Assembly: GCF_000284295.1 (NCBI RefSeq)
Contig: NC_017093.1
Coordinates: 2,232,001-2,296,000, forward strand
Reading direction: 5' to 3'
Source of the DNA: Actinoplanes missouriensis 431
GTDB taxonomy: Bacteria > Actinomycetota > Actinomycetes > Mycobacteriales > Micromonosporaceae
DNA length: 64,000 nt
Both the position numbers and the translations under genes were made by a program. Positions 23,329-31,270 of the stretch are shown in pieces. Each line of letters starts with the position of its first letter. The first letter of the stretch is position 1. The notes below the pieces were generated by a model. The model searched no databases, was not told the origin of the DNA, and worked only from the letters and a program-made list of their open reading frames with translations.

Positions 23329-24333
23329 GTGGAGAAGCTGCCCGGTGGGCTCGTGTCGGTGGCCGTCCCGATCCCGGACAACCCGCTGCGCTACACGCTG
23401 TCGTACCTGGTCCCCGGCGACCACGGCCTGGTCGTGGTCGACCCGGGCTGGGACAGCGACACCGGCTGGGACGCCCTGGTCGCCGGGCTGGAGTTCGCCG
23501 GCGCCACACCCGCCGACGTGACGGGCGTGGTGCTCACCCACGTCCACCCGGACCACCACGGGCTGACCGCCCGGCTGCGCGACGCGTCCGGCGCCTGGGT
23601 GGCCATGCACCCGGCCGAGCAGGCCTCGATGCTGCGCAACCGGGAGACCGCGCCGAGCCGCGCCCTCGGCGGGTGGATGCGCGCCTTCAACGTGCCGGAG
23701 GCCGAGGCGGGCCGGCTGCTCAGCACGTTCGGCAGCGAGGCCGACCGGCACTTCGCCGGGTTCGCCGATGCCGACGTCCTGCTGGAGGACGGCGACCTGA
23801 TCCCGCTGCCCGGCCGCACACTGCGGGCGATCTGGACGCCCGGGCACACCCCCGGCCACCTCTGCCTGCTGGAACCGGACGCGCAGCTGCTGCTCACCGG
23901 CGACCACGTGCTGCCCCGGATCAGCCCCAACATCGGGCTGACGTTCAGCGATTCCGACCCGCTGGGGCAATACCTGGACTCGCTCGCCAAGGTGTCCGCC
24001 TTCGACGACTGCGAGGCGCTGCCCGGTCACGAGCACCGGTTCCGGGGAATCGCGGACCGCTGCGCCGCGCTGACCGCACACCACCACGAGCGGTGCGAGG
24101 AGATCGTGGCGACCGTGCGGCGGCTCGGCGCGCCGACGATCTGGGAGGTGGCCGCGGCGCTGACCTGGTCCCGGCCCTGGGAGCGGATCGGGCCGATGAA
24201 GGTGGGCGCGGTGGCGGAGACCGCGGCGCACGTGGAGCTGCTGGTGTCCACCGGGCGGCTGACCCGCTCGGCGGACGGTCACGTCACTGATCCGAGCCCT
24301 CAGGCGGCCGATCTGAGCCCTCAGCTCAGGTAG
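23329..24333 (+). CDS. metallo-beta-lactamase-fold hydrolase
   Basis: 334 residues. Zinc ligands are HVHPDHHG (about 67), then HTPGH (about 182), GDHVL (about 205) and the late GHEHRF His. It is probably a thioesterase or other hydrolase, cytoplasmic. The start GTG at 23329 follows GGAAGG, which is part of the large palindrome, so transcription and translation may both be gated there. The extreme C-terminus (DPSPQAADLSPQL) is encoded by a short imperfect tandem repeat (GATCTGAGCCCTCAG-like units, 24289-24370). The TetR gene converges on it. Confidence 0.85.
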   Translation: MEKLPGGLVSVAVPIPDNPLRYTLSYLVPGDHGLVVVDPGWDSDTGWDALVAGLEFAGATPADVTGVVLTHVHPDHHGLTARLRDASGAWVAMHPAEQASMLRNRETAPSRALGGWMRAFNVPEAEAGRLLSTFGSEADRHFAGFADADVLLEDGDLIPLPGRTLRAIWTPGHTPGHLCLLEPDAQLLLTGDHVLPRISPNIGLTFSDSDPLGQYLDSLAKVSAFDDCEALPGHEHRFRGIADRCAALTAHHHERCEEIVATVRRLGAPTIWEVAAALTWSRPWERIGPMKVGAVAETAAHVELLVSTGRLTRSADGHVTDPSPQAADLSPQLR

Positions 24334-24352
24334 CCGGATCTGAGCTCTCAGC

Positions 24353-24946
24353 TCAGGTAACCGATCTGAGCACGAAGTCGACGAGTTCCTCGGCGTACCT
24401 GTCGGCGCCGGCCGCCACCTGATCGCGCAGCCGGGCCGGCGCCACCAGAGCGTGGTTGAGCGCGCCCCCGCTGATCGTGTCGAGCAGCAGGGTCACGCTG
24501 GTGTCCGGGCCGAGCTGGCCGCGCTCGATGCCACGGCGCACGATCGCGCGCGCCGCGGCGGCCTGCGACTGCAGGAACCGGTCCAGATGCTCCTGACCGG
24601 CCGGGACGCTCGCCGCCTCGACGGTCAGCCGCAGCAGCGCGCCGCCGTCCTCGCCGAGGAACGCGTTCAGCACCTGGCGGGCCAGGGCCACCAGGTCGTC
24701 ACGGACCGAACCGGTGTCGATGTCCTTCACCCCGGACAGGCGGCCGGCCAGGGCCGCGACCAGCAGCGCCTCCTTGTTCGGCCAGCGCAGATAGATCGAG
24801 GCCTTGCCGACGCCGGCGCGCCGGGCCACCGCGTCTACCGAGAAGCCCGACCAGCCGTGCGCGCCGAACAGCTCGGCGGCGGCCCGGGTGATCCGCTCGT
24901 CGACCTCCGGGTCGCGCGGCCGCCCGGCCTGGGTTCCAGCAGACAT
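24353..24946 (-). CDS. TetR-family regulator
   Basis: 197 residues. The N-terminal helix-turn-helix is VARRAGVGKASIYLRWPNKE (about 45-64), with a TetR-type all-helical ligand domain after it. It converges with the metallo-hydrolase gene, whose promoter carries the 33-bp palindrome at 23289-23321; regulation of that gene is inferred. Immediately downstream of the F420-type gene on the same strand. Confidence 0.85.
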   Translation of the reverse strand: MSAGTQAGRPRDPEVDERITRAAAELFGAHGWSGFSVDAVARRAGVGKASIYLRWPNKEALLVAALAGRLSGVKDIDTGSVRDDLVALARQVLNAFLGEDGGALLRLTVEAASVPAGQEHLDRFLQSQAAAARAIVRRGIERGQLGPDTSVTLLLDTISGGALNHALVAPARLRDQVAAGADRYAEELVDFVLRSVT

Positions 24947-24957
24947 GGGAGATCAGG

Positions 24958-25413
24958 TTAGTCGAGCAGCTTGCGATGGTCCCAGCTGACGACCCGGAGC
25001 GGTTCCACGACGTAGGCGGCACGCTTGCGGGCCGCATGCGCCACGTACGCGTCGAGCGCGTCCCGTGGCACATCCGGCATCCGATCCGCGATCAGCCGGC
25101 CGACCTCGGTCACCCCCGGCAGGTCGTCGATCCGGCGCACCACCCCGGACACCTGCACGCCGCGCAGCTCGAAGTAGTCCTCACCGTCCTCGACCAGGCA
25201 CGTCACGCGCGGATCGCGGGCCAGGTTCAGCGCCTTCTGCGACGACCGGTAGGTCCAGAACGCGATCCCGCCGTCGCCGGCCAGCCCGAAGAACATCGTG
25301 ACGAGGTGCGGTGTCCCGTCCGGGTTGATTGTGGCGAGCTGCATCTTCCGTGCCCGCGACAGCAGCCCGGTCACCTCGTCGCCGCTCATCGTCACCGTCT
25401 CGCGCTGCTTCAC
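24958..25413 (-). CDS. PPOX-class F420-dependent oxidoreductase
   Basis: 151 residues with the split-barrel flavin/F420 reductase pattern: MQLATINPDGTPHLVTMFFG near the start, FWTYRSSQKALNLARDPRV in the middle, RVVSWDHRKLLD at the end. The GTG start at 25413 overlaps the preceding SDR stop (GTGA), so it is co-translated with the two SDRs. Such enzymes use F420H2 to reduce enones or quinones; a steroid-derived substrate is plausible from context. Confidence 0.82.
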   Translation of the reverse strand: MKQRETVTMSGDEVTGLLSRARKMQLATINPDGTPHLVTMFFGLAGDGGIAFWTYRSSQKALNLARDPRVTCLVEDGEDYFELRGVQVSGVVRRIDDLPGVTEVGRLIADRMPDVPRDALDAYVAHAARKRAAYVVEPLRVVSWDHRKLLD

Positions 25414-26315
25414 CGGGACTCCTCACCGAAGGTCGTATCGGCCAACGGTAATGTCTCCTCGCACACGAAGCCCGGCTGCGGCGGGTCCGCCGTGAAGACC
25501 GTGCTGAGCGCGGCGTCCAACTCGTGCGCGGTCCAGTCGCCGGTCGCGGCGTGGAAGCTGGCCCGCACGGTCGGCGGCCCGAGCACCGCGACCACGTCAC
25601 CGTGCACCACGAACACCTCACCGGTGATCCGCTCACCGGCCGGACCGGCCAGGTGCAGCACCAGCGGGGTGACGTGTCCCGGGTCGAGCGGATCGGGGCC
25701 CTCCGGCGGCGGGCCCATCAGCTCGCTCGTCATCGCGGTGCGCGCGCGGGGGCAGATGACGTTCGCCCGGACGCCGTAGCGCGCGCATCCCCGCGCGGTG
25801 GCGAGCGTCAGAGCGACGATCCCGCCCTTGGCCGCCGCGTAGTTGGCCTGCCCCGCCGAGCCGAGAAGGAAGGCCTCCGACGCGGTGTTGACGATCCGGG
25901 CGTACGCGGGGAAGCCGTTCTTCTTGGTTTTTTCTCGCCAGTACGCGGTGGCGAGCCGGGTCGTCACGAAGTGCCCGCGGAGGTGCACCCGGATCACCGT
26001 GTCCCACTCCTGCTCGCTCATCGCGAAGACCATCCGGTCGCGGAGCACGCCGGCGTTGTTGACCAGCACGTCGAGCCCGCCGAACCGCTCGACCGCGGTC
26101 GTCACCAGGGACTCGGCGGTCGACCACTCGGCGACGTCGCCGGGACAGGCGACCGCCTCGCCCCCGCTGTCCCGGATCCGCTCCACCGTCGCGTCCAGCG
26201 CCGGTCCCGGCAGGTCGTTGAGCACCACGCGATAGCCGGCCGCGGCGAGAGCCGTCGCCTCGGCCGCGCCGAGCCCCTGCCCGGCGCCCGTCACGATGGC
26301 CGTCCTGGTGGTCAT
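25410..26315 (-). CDS. short-chain dehydrogenase with C-terminal extension (Rv3548c-like)
   Basis: 301 residues, longer than simple SDRs. It has TGAGQGLG, VNNAGVLRDRMVFAMSEQEW, catalytic YAAAK and then a C-terminal extension ending with an acidic stretch. This length and the LRDR motif are shared by MFE/HSD4B-type dehydrogenase domains and by Rv3548c of the HIP cluster. Start ATG 26315, one base beyond the upstream stop. Likely oxidises a 3-hydroxyacyl-CoA or hydroxysteroid intermediate. Confidence 0.82.
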   Translation of the reverse strand: MTTRTAIVTGAGQGLGAAEATALAAAGYRVVLNDLPGPALDATVERIRDSGGEAVACPGDVAEWSTAESLVTTAVERFGGLDVLVNNAGVLRDRMVFAMSEQEWDTVIRVHLRGHFVTTRLATAYWREKTKKNGFPAYARIVNTASEAFLLGSAGQANYAAAKGGIVALTLATARGCARYGVRANVICPRARTAMTSELMGPPPEGPDPLDPGHVTPLVLHLAGPAGERITGEVFVVHGDVVAVLGPPTVRASFHAATGDWTAHELDAALSTVFTADPPQPGFVCEETLPLADTTFGEESR

Positions 26316-26316
26316 C

Positions 26317-27069
26317 TCAGTACCCCGGCCCGCTGAGCAGCCCGCCGTCCGCCAGGAACTCCGCGCCGGTGGTGTAGGACGCGTCGTCCGAGGCGAGGAA
26401 CGCGACGAGCCGGGAGATCTCCACCGGCTCCGCGAACCGGGCGATCGGCAGCGCCTTGAGGAACCCGCTGCCGTCCACACCGGTCATGGTCTGCGCGGCC
26501 GCGAGAGCCATCGACGTCATCACGCCGCCCGGGTGCACCGAATTGACCCGGATGCCGACCGGCCCGAGCTCCTGCGCCGCCGACCGGGTCAGCCCGCGCA
26601 CCCCGAACTTGCTGGCGCTGTACGCGGAGAGGCCGGCCGCCCCGGCGATCCCCTCGATCGACGAGATGTTCACGATCGAGCCGCCGCCGGCGTCGCGCAT
26701 CACCGGGACGACCGCGCGGATCCCCAGCCAGGAGCCGACCAGGTTAACGTCGAGCACGTGCCGGAACTCGTCCGGATCCATCTCGGTGACCGGGGCGTGC
26801 CGGAGGATCCCGGCGTTGTTGACCAGCACGTCGATCCGGCCGTAGGCGCTGGTCGCGGCGGCGACCGCGGCCGCCCAGTCGTCGGCGCTGGTCACGTCGT
26901 GCCGCACGAAGACGCCGCCGATCTCCGCGGCGACGCGCTGTCCCTTCTCCTCCAGGACGTCGCCGATCACGACGCGGGCGCCCTCGGTGGTGAAGTGCCG
27001 GGCGTGCGCCTTGCCCATGCCCCGCGCCCCGCCGGTGATCAGCGCAACCTTGCCGTCGAGCCGCCCCAT
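26317..27069 (-). CDS. hydroxysteroid dehydrogenase-like SDR
   Basis: 250 residues from the ATG at 27069 with GGGAGG upstream. Motifs ITGGARGMG, NNAGIL, NISSIEG and YSASK; the wording (GARGMG, INISSIEG, STGAEF-like TTGAEFLADG) resembles 3alpha/20beta-hydroxysteroid dehydrogenases such as Rv2002. It is the first gene of a three-gene operon (two SDRs, F420-type reductase) preceded by a KstR2-like palindrome, fitting steroid catabolism. Confidence 0.83.
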   Translation of the reverse strand: MGRLDGKVALITGGARGMGKAHARHFTTEGARVVIGDVLEEKGQRVAAEIGGVFVRHDVTSADDWAAAVAAATSAYGRIDVLVNNAGILRHAPVTEMDPDEFRHVLDVNLVGSWLGIRAVVPVMRDAGGGSIVNISSIEGIAGAAGLSAYSASKFGVRGLTRSAAQELGPVGIRVNSVHPGGVMTSMALAAAQTMTGVDGSGFLKALPIARFAEPVEISRLVAFLASDDASYTTGAEFLADGGLLSGPGY

Positions 27070-27091
27070 CGCGCCTCCCGAAGGTGAAGTG

Positions 27092-27109
27092 ACCAAACGC
27101 TTGCTTGGT
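27092..27109. promoter_or_regulatory. KstR2-like operator
   Basis: ACCAAACGCTTGCTTGGT is an imperfect palindrome. Its first 14 bases match AnCAAGnnCTTGnT with one mismatch. It lies 23 bp upstream of the hydroxysteroid dehydrogenase start. The same CCAAACGCTTGCTTGGT block occurs next to the KstR2 gene at 28290-28306. Confidence 0.7.
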
Positions 27110-27120
27110 TCATACCCTAG

Positions 27121-27681
27121 CCGGGCAGTCAAGGCGCTCACAGGGCGTCGCGCTGGGCGCTCACGGGCGTCTCGCTGGGCTCTGGCAGGGCGGGCTCGCG
27201 GGGCGCGAGGAGGCGTCGGAGCTCTGGCGACCGGCCGGTCCGGCTGGTCGTGAGTGCTGTGCCGGCTGGCGCTCAGTGCTCTTCCGCGCCCGTCCCGGCG
27301 ACACTGAGCGCCAGCCGGCACCGAACGCTCCAAGATCCGCGGCGGGTGGGGATTCGTGACGAGAGGGGTTCGCGACGGCACGCGGTGGGCGGGAGTTCGG
27401 GACGGGCAGCGGTGGGCGGGGGTTCGCGACGGCAGCCGGTGGGCGGGGGTTCACGACGGGCAGCGGTGGGCGGGGTTCGCGACGGGAGTGGGTTGGCCGT
27501 GAGCGGGGGTTCGCGACGGCGGCGTGGCAGGAGGGGTCGGGGACGGAAGAGCGTTCGTAGCGGGTCGAGGTGCGGCGCCCGGAGTGAGTTCGGCGACCGG
27601 AGGCGGGCGCGCCGCCCGGCAACTGAGGACCGGTCTCACGGCGACGCGACCGTCAGCGCTCCGGGAACCCCGGGAAACCTT
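27121..27681. other. 560-bp intergenic stretch: hairpin plus 27-bp imperfect tandem repeats
   Basis: No gene is supported. It holds an 18-bp perfect stem (27261-27278 with 27302-27319, 23-nt loop) and, from about 27366 to 27540, four to five imperfect 27-bp units of the form TTCGCGACGGCAGCGG followed by TGGGCGGGGG. Open frames here are low-complexity Arg/Gly/Pro strings. It separates two oppositely facing steroid-regulon ends. Confidence 0.6.
27261..27319. repeat. long hairpin, member of a dispersed GCCGGCTGG-GCTCAGTG family
   Basis: GCCGGCTGGCGCTCAGTG at 27261-27278 pairs perfectly with CACTGAGCGCCAGCCGGC at 27302-27319. Closely related sequences occur at 34736-34754 and 62641-62659, each in a gene-free spacer and each linked to inverted repeats containing CACTGA. 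Confidence 0.75.
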
Positions 27682-28269
27682 CTAACGCGCGGTGATGCCG
27701 TCGAAGAGTAGCCGCAGCAGGCCGTCGACTATCTGGTCGTCGGTCCAGGCGTTCTTGGACTGGGCCCATGACGTGGGGATCCAGAGGATGTCGCGGAGCA
27801 GGCGGTAGGTCAGCCGGGTGTCCAGGTCGGCTCGGAACAGGCCGCTTTCCCGGCCCCGGTCGAGCTGGTCGATCCAGGTCTGTTCGATCTCCTTCATGGC
27901 GGTCCGCAGGTAGGCGAAGCGGGGCTGGGCGCTGAAGTACGTCCAGTCGTTCTGCAGCATGGTCAGTGCCGCCCGGTGGCGGCTCAGGGTGGCGGTGCTG
28001 GAGCGCACGATCTGTTCGATGGCGCGTCGCGGGTCCGGTTCGGCGGCGGCCGCGCGGTAGCCGGCCAGGACGTCGTCGAGGAACGCGCTGAGCAGCTCGT
28101 CGCCGATCGACTCCTTGGAGTCGAAGTGGTGGTAGAGGCTGCCGGAGAGGATGCCCGCCGCGTCCGCGATCTCCCGGACGGTGGTGGCCCGGAAGCCCTT
28201 CTCGGCGAACAGGTCGCCGGCGAGCTGGACCAGGTGTGTCCGCCGCTCGGAATTTCTCGGAGTCGTCAC
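27682..28269 (-). CDS. kstR2: KstR2-like TetR regulator of steroid ring degradation
   Basis: 195 residues from the GTG at 28269. Longer in-frame starts would cross the operator and the next promoter. It has the signature helix-turn-helix TTVREIADAAGILSGSLYHH and ligand-domain features shared with M. tuberculosis KstR2 (AQPRFAYL, RESGLFRADLDTRLTYRLLR, RDILWI-type Trp positions). KstR2 represses HIP-degradation genes and is relieved by HIP-CoA. Its own promoter region carries the repeated CGCTTGCTTGG palindrome, implying autoregulation, and it is divergent from a Zn-alcohol dehydrogenase. Confidence 0.85.
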   Translation of the reverse strand: MTTPRNSERRTHLVQLAGDLFAEKGFRATTVREIADAAGILSGSLYHHFDSKESIGDELLSAFLDDVLAGYRAAAAEPDPRRAIEQIVRSSTATLSRHRAALTMLQNDWTYFSAQPRFAYLRTAMKEIEQTWIDQLDRGRESGLFRADLDTRLTYRLLRDILWIPTSWAQSKNAWTDDQIVDGLLRLLFDGITAR

Positions 28270-28288
28270 CGGGCCATTATGCGTGCTG

Positions 28289-28306
28289 CCCAAACGCTTG
28301 CTTGGT
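28289..28306. promoter_or_regulatory. KstR2-like operator
   Basis: CCCAAACGCTTGCTTGGT, nearly identical to the site at 27092-27109 (one base different in 18). It is located 20 bp upstream of the kstR2 start, consistent with autorepression. Confidence 0.65.
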
Positions 28307-28325
28307 ACACCCCGTATGGTTAGCG

Positions 28326-28339
28326 TAGAACGCGTTCTC
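28326..28339 (+). promoter_or_regulatory. KstR-type operator
   Basis: TAGAACGCGTTCTC differs from the perfect palindrome at 16531 only in the last base. It lies 20 bp before the alcohol dehydrogenase start at 28359, on the side of the divergent region away from kstR2. The kstR2/dehydrogenase spacer therefore carries one site of each type. Confidence 0.65.
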
Positions 28340-28358
28340 ATTTTGAGGGGGTGCCGGG

Positions 28359-29441
28359 ATGCGCGCGGCGGTTCTGCACACGATCGGGGACGAGAAGCTC
28401 GACATCCGCGACGACGTGGCGGTCGTCGGGCCCGGCCCCGGTGAGGTGCGCCTGCGGGTGCGCGCCTCCGGCGTCTGCCACTCCGACCTGTCCGCGTTGA
28501 ACGGCACGCTGCCGCAGCCGGTGCCGGCCGTGCTCGGGCACGAGGCGGCCGGTGACGTCCTCGAGGTCGGCGACGGGGTGGACGACCTGGCGCCCGGCGA
28601 CCGGGTCGCGGTGAACTGGCTGCCCTCCTGCGGTGTTTGTTCGCACTGCCGGCGCGGCGAGACCTATCTCTGCATGACACACGTGATGGCCGGCTACGTG
28701 ATGCCCCGCTTCACCGCCGGGGAGCTGCCGATCTTCGGGATGGCCGGTTGCGGCGCGTTCGCCGAGGAGATGGTGGTGCCGCGGGCCGGCGCCGTGCGGA
28801 TCGGCGATGACGTGCCCTACGAGGTGGCCGCGCTGATCGGCTGCGGTGTCACGACGGGCGTCGGCGCGGTGATCAACACGGCGCGGGTGCGGCCCGGCGA
28901 CACCGTCGTGGTGATCGGGTGCGGGGGAGTCGGCATCGCCGCGGTGCAGGGCGCGCGGGTGGCCGGCGCGGCCGTGATCGTCGCGGTGGACACGGTGGCC
29001 GCGCGGCACGAGACGGCCCGGCGGTTCGGCGCCACCCACAGCTGCGGCCCGGACGGCCTCTCCGATCTGTCCACCGAGGTCACCGGCGGCGAGGGCTTCG
29101 ACTACGCGTTCGACGTGGTGGCCGTGCCGCAGACGCTGCGCACCGCGTGGACGGCCTGCCGCCGGGGCGGTTCGGTGGTCGTGGTCGGTGCCGGGCGGGC
29201 CGACCAGTTCATCGAGCTCAGCCCGTTCGAGCTCCTCTTCGAGGGCAAGACCATCATTCCTTCCCTGTACGGGTCGGCGGACCCGCCCCACGACTTCGGG
29301 CGGCTGCTGGCGCTGTGGCGGGCCGGTCGTCTCGACATCGAGGGCATGATCAGCAGGCGGCTGCGGCTCGATCAGGTGGGTGACGCACTGGCGTCGCTCG
29401 GCAGCGGCGAGCTGATCCGCCAAGTGATCGTCCACGACTGA
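28359..29441 (+). CDS. zinc-dependent alcohol dehydrogenase
   Basis: 360 residues. Catalytic zinc residues GVCHSD and GHEAAGDV, structural zinc loop CGVCSHCRRGETYLC, Rossmann motif GCGGVGIAAVQGARVAGA. Class III/AdhD-like MDR enzyme, NAD(P)- or mycofactocin-linked. Under a KstR-type operator and followed without a gap by a run of tandem repeats that restart translation for the LLM gene, so the two are co-translated. Its TGA at 29439-29441 begins that repeat. Confidence 0.87.
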   Translation: MRAAVLHTIGDEKLDIRDDVAVVGPGPGEVRLRVRASGVCHSDLSALNGTLPQPVPAVLGHEAAGDVLEVGDGVDDLAPGDRVAVNWLPSCGVCSHCRRGETYLCMTHVMAGYVMPRFTAGELPIFGMAGCGAFAEEMVVPRAGAVRIGDDVPYEVAALIGCGVTTGVGAVINTARVRPGDTVVVIGCGGVGIAAVQGARVAGAAVIVAVDTVAARHETARRFGATHSCGPDGLSDLSTEVTGGEGFDYAFDVVAVPQTLRTAWTACRRGGSVVVVGAGRADQFIELSPFELLFEGKTIIPSLYGSADPPHDFGRLLALWRAGRLDIEGMISRRLRLDQVGDALASLGSGELIRQVIVHD

Positions 29442-29506
29442 TGCGACCGGACTTCTGATGCGACTGGACTTCTGATGCGACTGGACTTCTGATGCGACTG
29501 GGCATC
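29439..29506 (+). repeat. four 17-bp direct repeats forming three coupled five-codon mini-ORFs
   Basis: TGATGCGACTGGACTTC repeats four times (29439, 29456, 29473, 29490; the first has one base and the last two bases changed). Each unit holds TGATG, where a stop TGA overlaps an ATG. Reading from the dehydrogenase stop gives MRPDF-stop, MRLDF-stop, MRLDF-stop and then the real gene MRLGIQIGY. The array is a tandem duplication of the LLM start that keeps stop/start coupling in every copy. Confidence 0.9.
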
Positions 29507-30523
29507 CAGATCGGCTACAGCGGACAGGGGTTCGCCGACGCGGTCGACGAGGTCGTCGAGTGCGAGGAGGCCGGGGCCGAGCTGGTCGTGGTTCCCGAGG
29601 CGTACAGCTTCGACGCGGTCAGCCAGCTGGGCTTTCTGGCGGCCCGGACACGGCGCATGGGGCTCGCCTCCGGGGTGATGCAGCTCTACACGCGGACCCC
29701 GACGCTCACGGCGATGACCGCGGCCGGCATCGACTACGTCTCCGGCGGGCGGTTCGCGCTCGGACTGGGTGCGTCAGGTCCCCAAGTGATCGAGGGATTT
29801 CACGGGGTACGGTATGACGCTCCGATCGCCCGTACCAGGGAAGTCGTTGAAATCTGTCGCCGGGTGTGGCGGCGGGAGACGCTGGTCTTCGAGGGCGACC
29901 ACTATCGGGTGCCGCTGCCGGGGGAGTTCGGCAAACCGCTCAAGCTGATCAACCGGCCGGTGCGGCCGAGGATCCCGGTGCTGCTGGCCGCGATGGGGCC
30001 GCGCAACGTGGCGCTGGCCGCGGAGATCGCCGAGGGGTGGCAGGCGCTCTTCTTCGATCCGCGCGCGGCCGGCCGGGTGTTCGGCGACGCGCTCGCCGAC
30101 GGACTCGCGCGGCGTGACCCCTCGCTGGGGCCACTGGACGTCTCCGTCCCCGTACCCTTTGCTCTCGCGGAAGCGACACCCGCGCTGCTCAGCGCGCACC
30201 GCGCATCGCTCGCGCTCTATCTCGGCGGGATGGGTGCCCGGGGGCGCAACTTCTCCAACGACCTCATCAAACGGTACGGGTACGCGCGTGAGGCGTCGCT
30301 GATCCAGGAGCTGTTCCTGAGCGGACGGAAGGCGGAGGCGGCGGCCGCGGTGCCGGACGATCTCGTGGCGGCGACGTCGCTGGTGGGGCGCCCGGACGAG
30401 GTGCGGCGCCGGATCGACGAGCTGGCGGCCGCCGGAGTGACGACGTTGCTGGTGTCGCCGCTGGCCGCGACCCGGGCCGAGCGGGTGAAGGACGTCGCCG
30501 CGCTGCGCGCCCTGATCACCTAG
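29492..30523 (+). CDS. LLM-class F420-dependent oxidoreductase (Rv3520c-like)
   Basis: 343 residues. TIM-barrel motifs MRLGIQIGYSGQG, VVVPEAYSFDAVSQLGFLAA, RFALGLGASGPQVIEGFHG, IPVLLAAMGPRN. Similar in size and wording to Rv3520c, a KstR-regulon protein of M. tuberculosis (recalled, not searched). It should use F420 in steroid catabolism. Translation must arrive through three short upstream ORFs, each sharing TGATG with the next; no separate Shine-Dalgarno sequence is seen before the ATG at 29492. The stop overlaps the convergent gene ending at 30520. Confidence 0.87.
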   Translation: MRLGIQIGYSGQGFADAVDEVVECEEAGAELVVVPEAYSFDAVSQLGFLAARTRRMGLASGVMQLYTRTPTLTAMTAAGIDYVSGGRFALGLGASGPQVIEGFHGVRYDAPIARTREVVEICRRVWRRETLVFEGDHYRVPLPGEFGKPLKLINRPVRPRIPVLLAAMGPRNVALAAEIAEGWQALFFDPRAAGRVFGDALADGLARRDPSLGPLDVSVPVPFALAEATPALLSAHRASLALYLGGMGARGRNFSNDLIKRYGYAREASLIQELFLSGRKAEAAAAVPDDLVAATSLVGRPDEVRRRIDELAAAGVTTLLVSPLAATRAERVKDVAALRALIT

Positions 30524-31158
30524 AAGAAGTCCCCGTCGAACATCTCCGGGCCCGGGCCGCCGTGGTGGTGTCCGAGAGAGAACAGCGAGTCGAGCAGCAG
30601 CATGCCGCCGATCGTGCCCGCGCCCGCCGCCAGCGCCGTCTTCCACCAGGGTGTCGAGTACCAGCCGGCCGGCATGGGACGGCCGTTCTGATAGCCGCCG
30701 GGGTAGTAGTAGGGCGTGGCCGACGACGGGCGCGGCCCGACCCGGTACCCGCCGAGCTCGTGCTCCTCGGTGATCGCCCCGGCGCCCGCCGCCGACTCCG
30801 GCCGGGGCAGCTCCGGGCCGGGGTCCAGGCCGAGGGCGACCCGGGCGGCCCGCACGTAGGCGAGGCCCTCCAGGGCGCTCTCCCGGGCCAGGCGGTACTG
30901 GGTCACCGTCCGGGCCTGGCTGAGCTGGGCGCCGGCGGCCTGGTGCCGTTCGGTCGCGTCGACGAGCGCCTGCCGGGCCAGGTGCCCGTCGTCGCGCAGG
31001 TTGAGCAGCTGGCCGCCGAGTCGTTCGTACCAGCGGTAGGCGTCGGCGCGGCCGTCGGCGAGGACCTCGTCCCCGCGCGCCGCGCCGCCACGGCGGTTGC
31101 CCGCGATCAGGGCCCCGATGCCGGCGCCCACCAGAAGCAGAAGCAGCAGAATCACCAT
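30520..31158 (-). CDS. membrane protein, hypothetical
   Basis: 212 residues from the ATG at 31158. An N-terminal transmembrane helix (MVILLLLLLVGAGIGALIAG) is followed by a helical, Arg/Ala-rich domain (about 30-115). A Tyr/Pro-rich linker (SSATPYYYPGGYQNG) and a second hydrophobic segment (WWKTALAAGAGTIGGMLLLD) near the C-terminus come next, then a His/Gly tail. Longer starts would run under the gene at 31271 and are rejected. Unknown function; cell-envelope location inferred. Confidence 0.7.
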   Translation of the reverse strand: MVILLLLLLVGAGIGALIAGNRRGGAARGDEVLADGRADAYRWYERLGGQLLNLRDDGHLARQALVDATERHQAAGAQLSQARTVTQYRLARESALEGLAYVRAARVALGLDPGPELPRPESAAGAGAITEEHELGGYRVGPRPSSATPYYYPGGYQNGRPMPAGWYSTPWWKTALAAGAGTIGGMLLLDSLFSLGHHHGGPGPEMFDGDFF

Positions 31159-31270
31159 GTCATCGATGGTGGGGCGCGGTTCTGGGCGGCTCTTGTCGGT
31201 TCCCTGTGCGGCGCCCATGAGCCTGCGGATTCTCCGGAATGCCGGGAAACGCCCGCTTAGGGTGAGGCCC

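Noticed and set aside
27250..27711. Plus- and minus-strand frames in the 27-bp repeat region
   Set aside because: Repetitive Arg/Gly or Pro/Ser strings without start signals.
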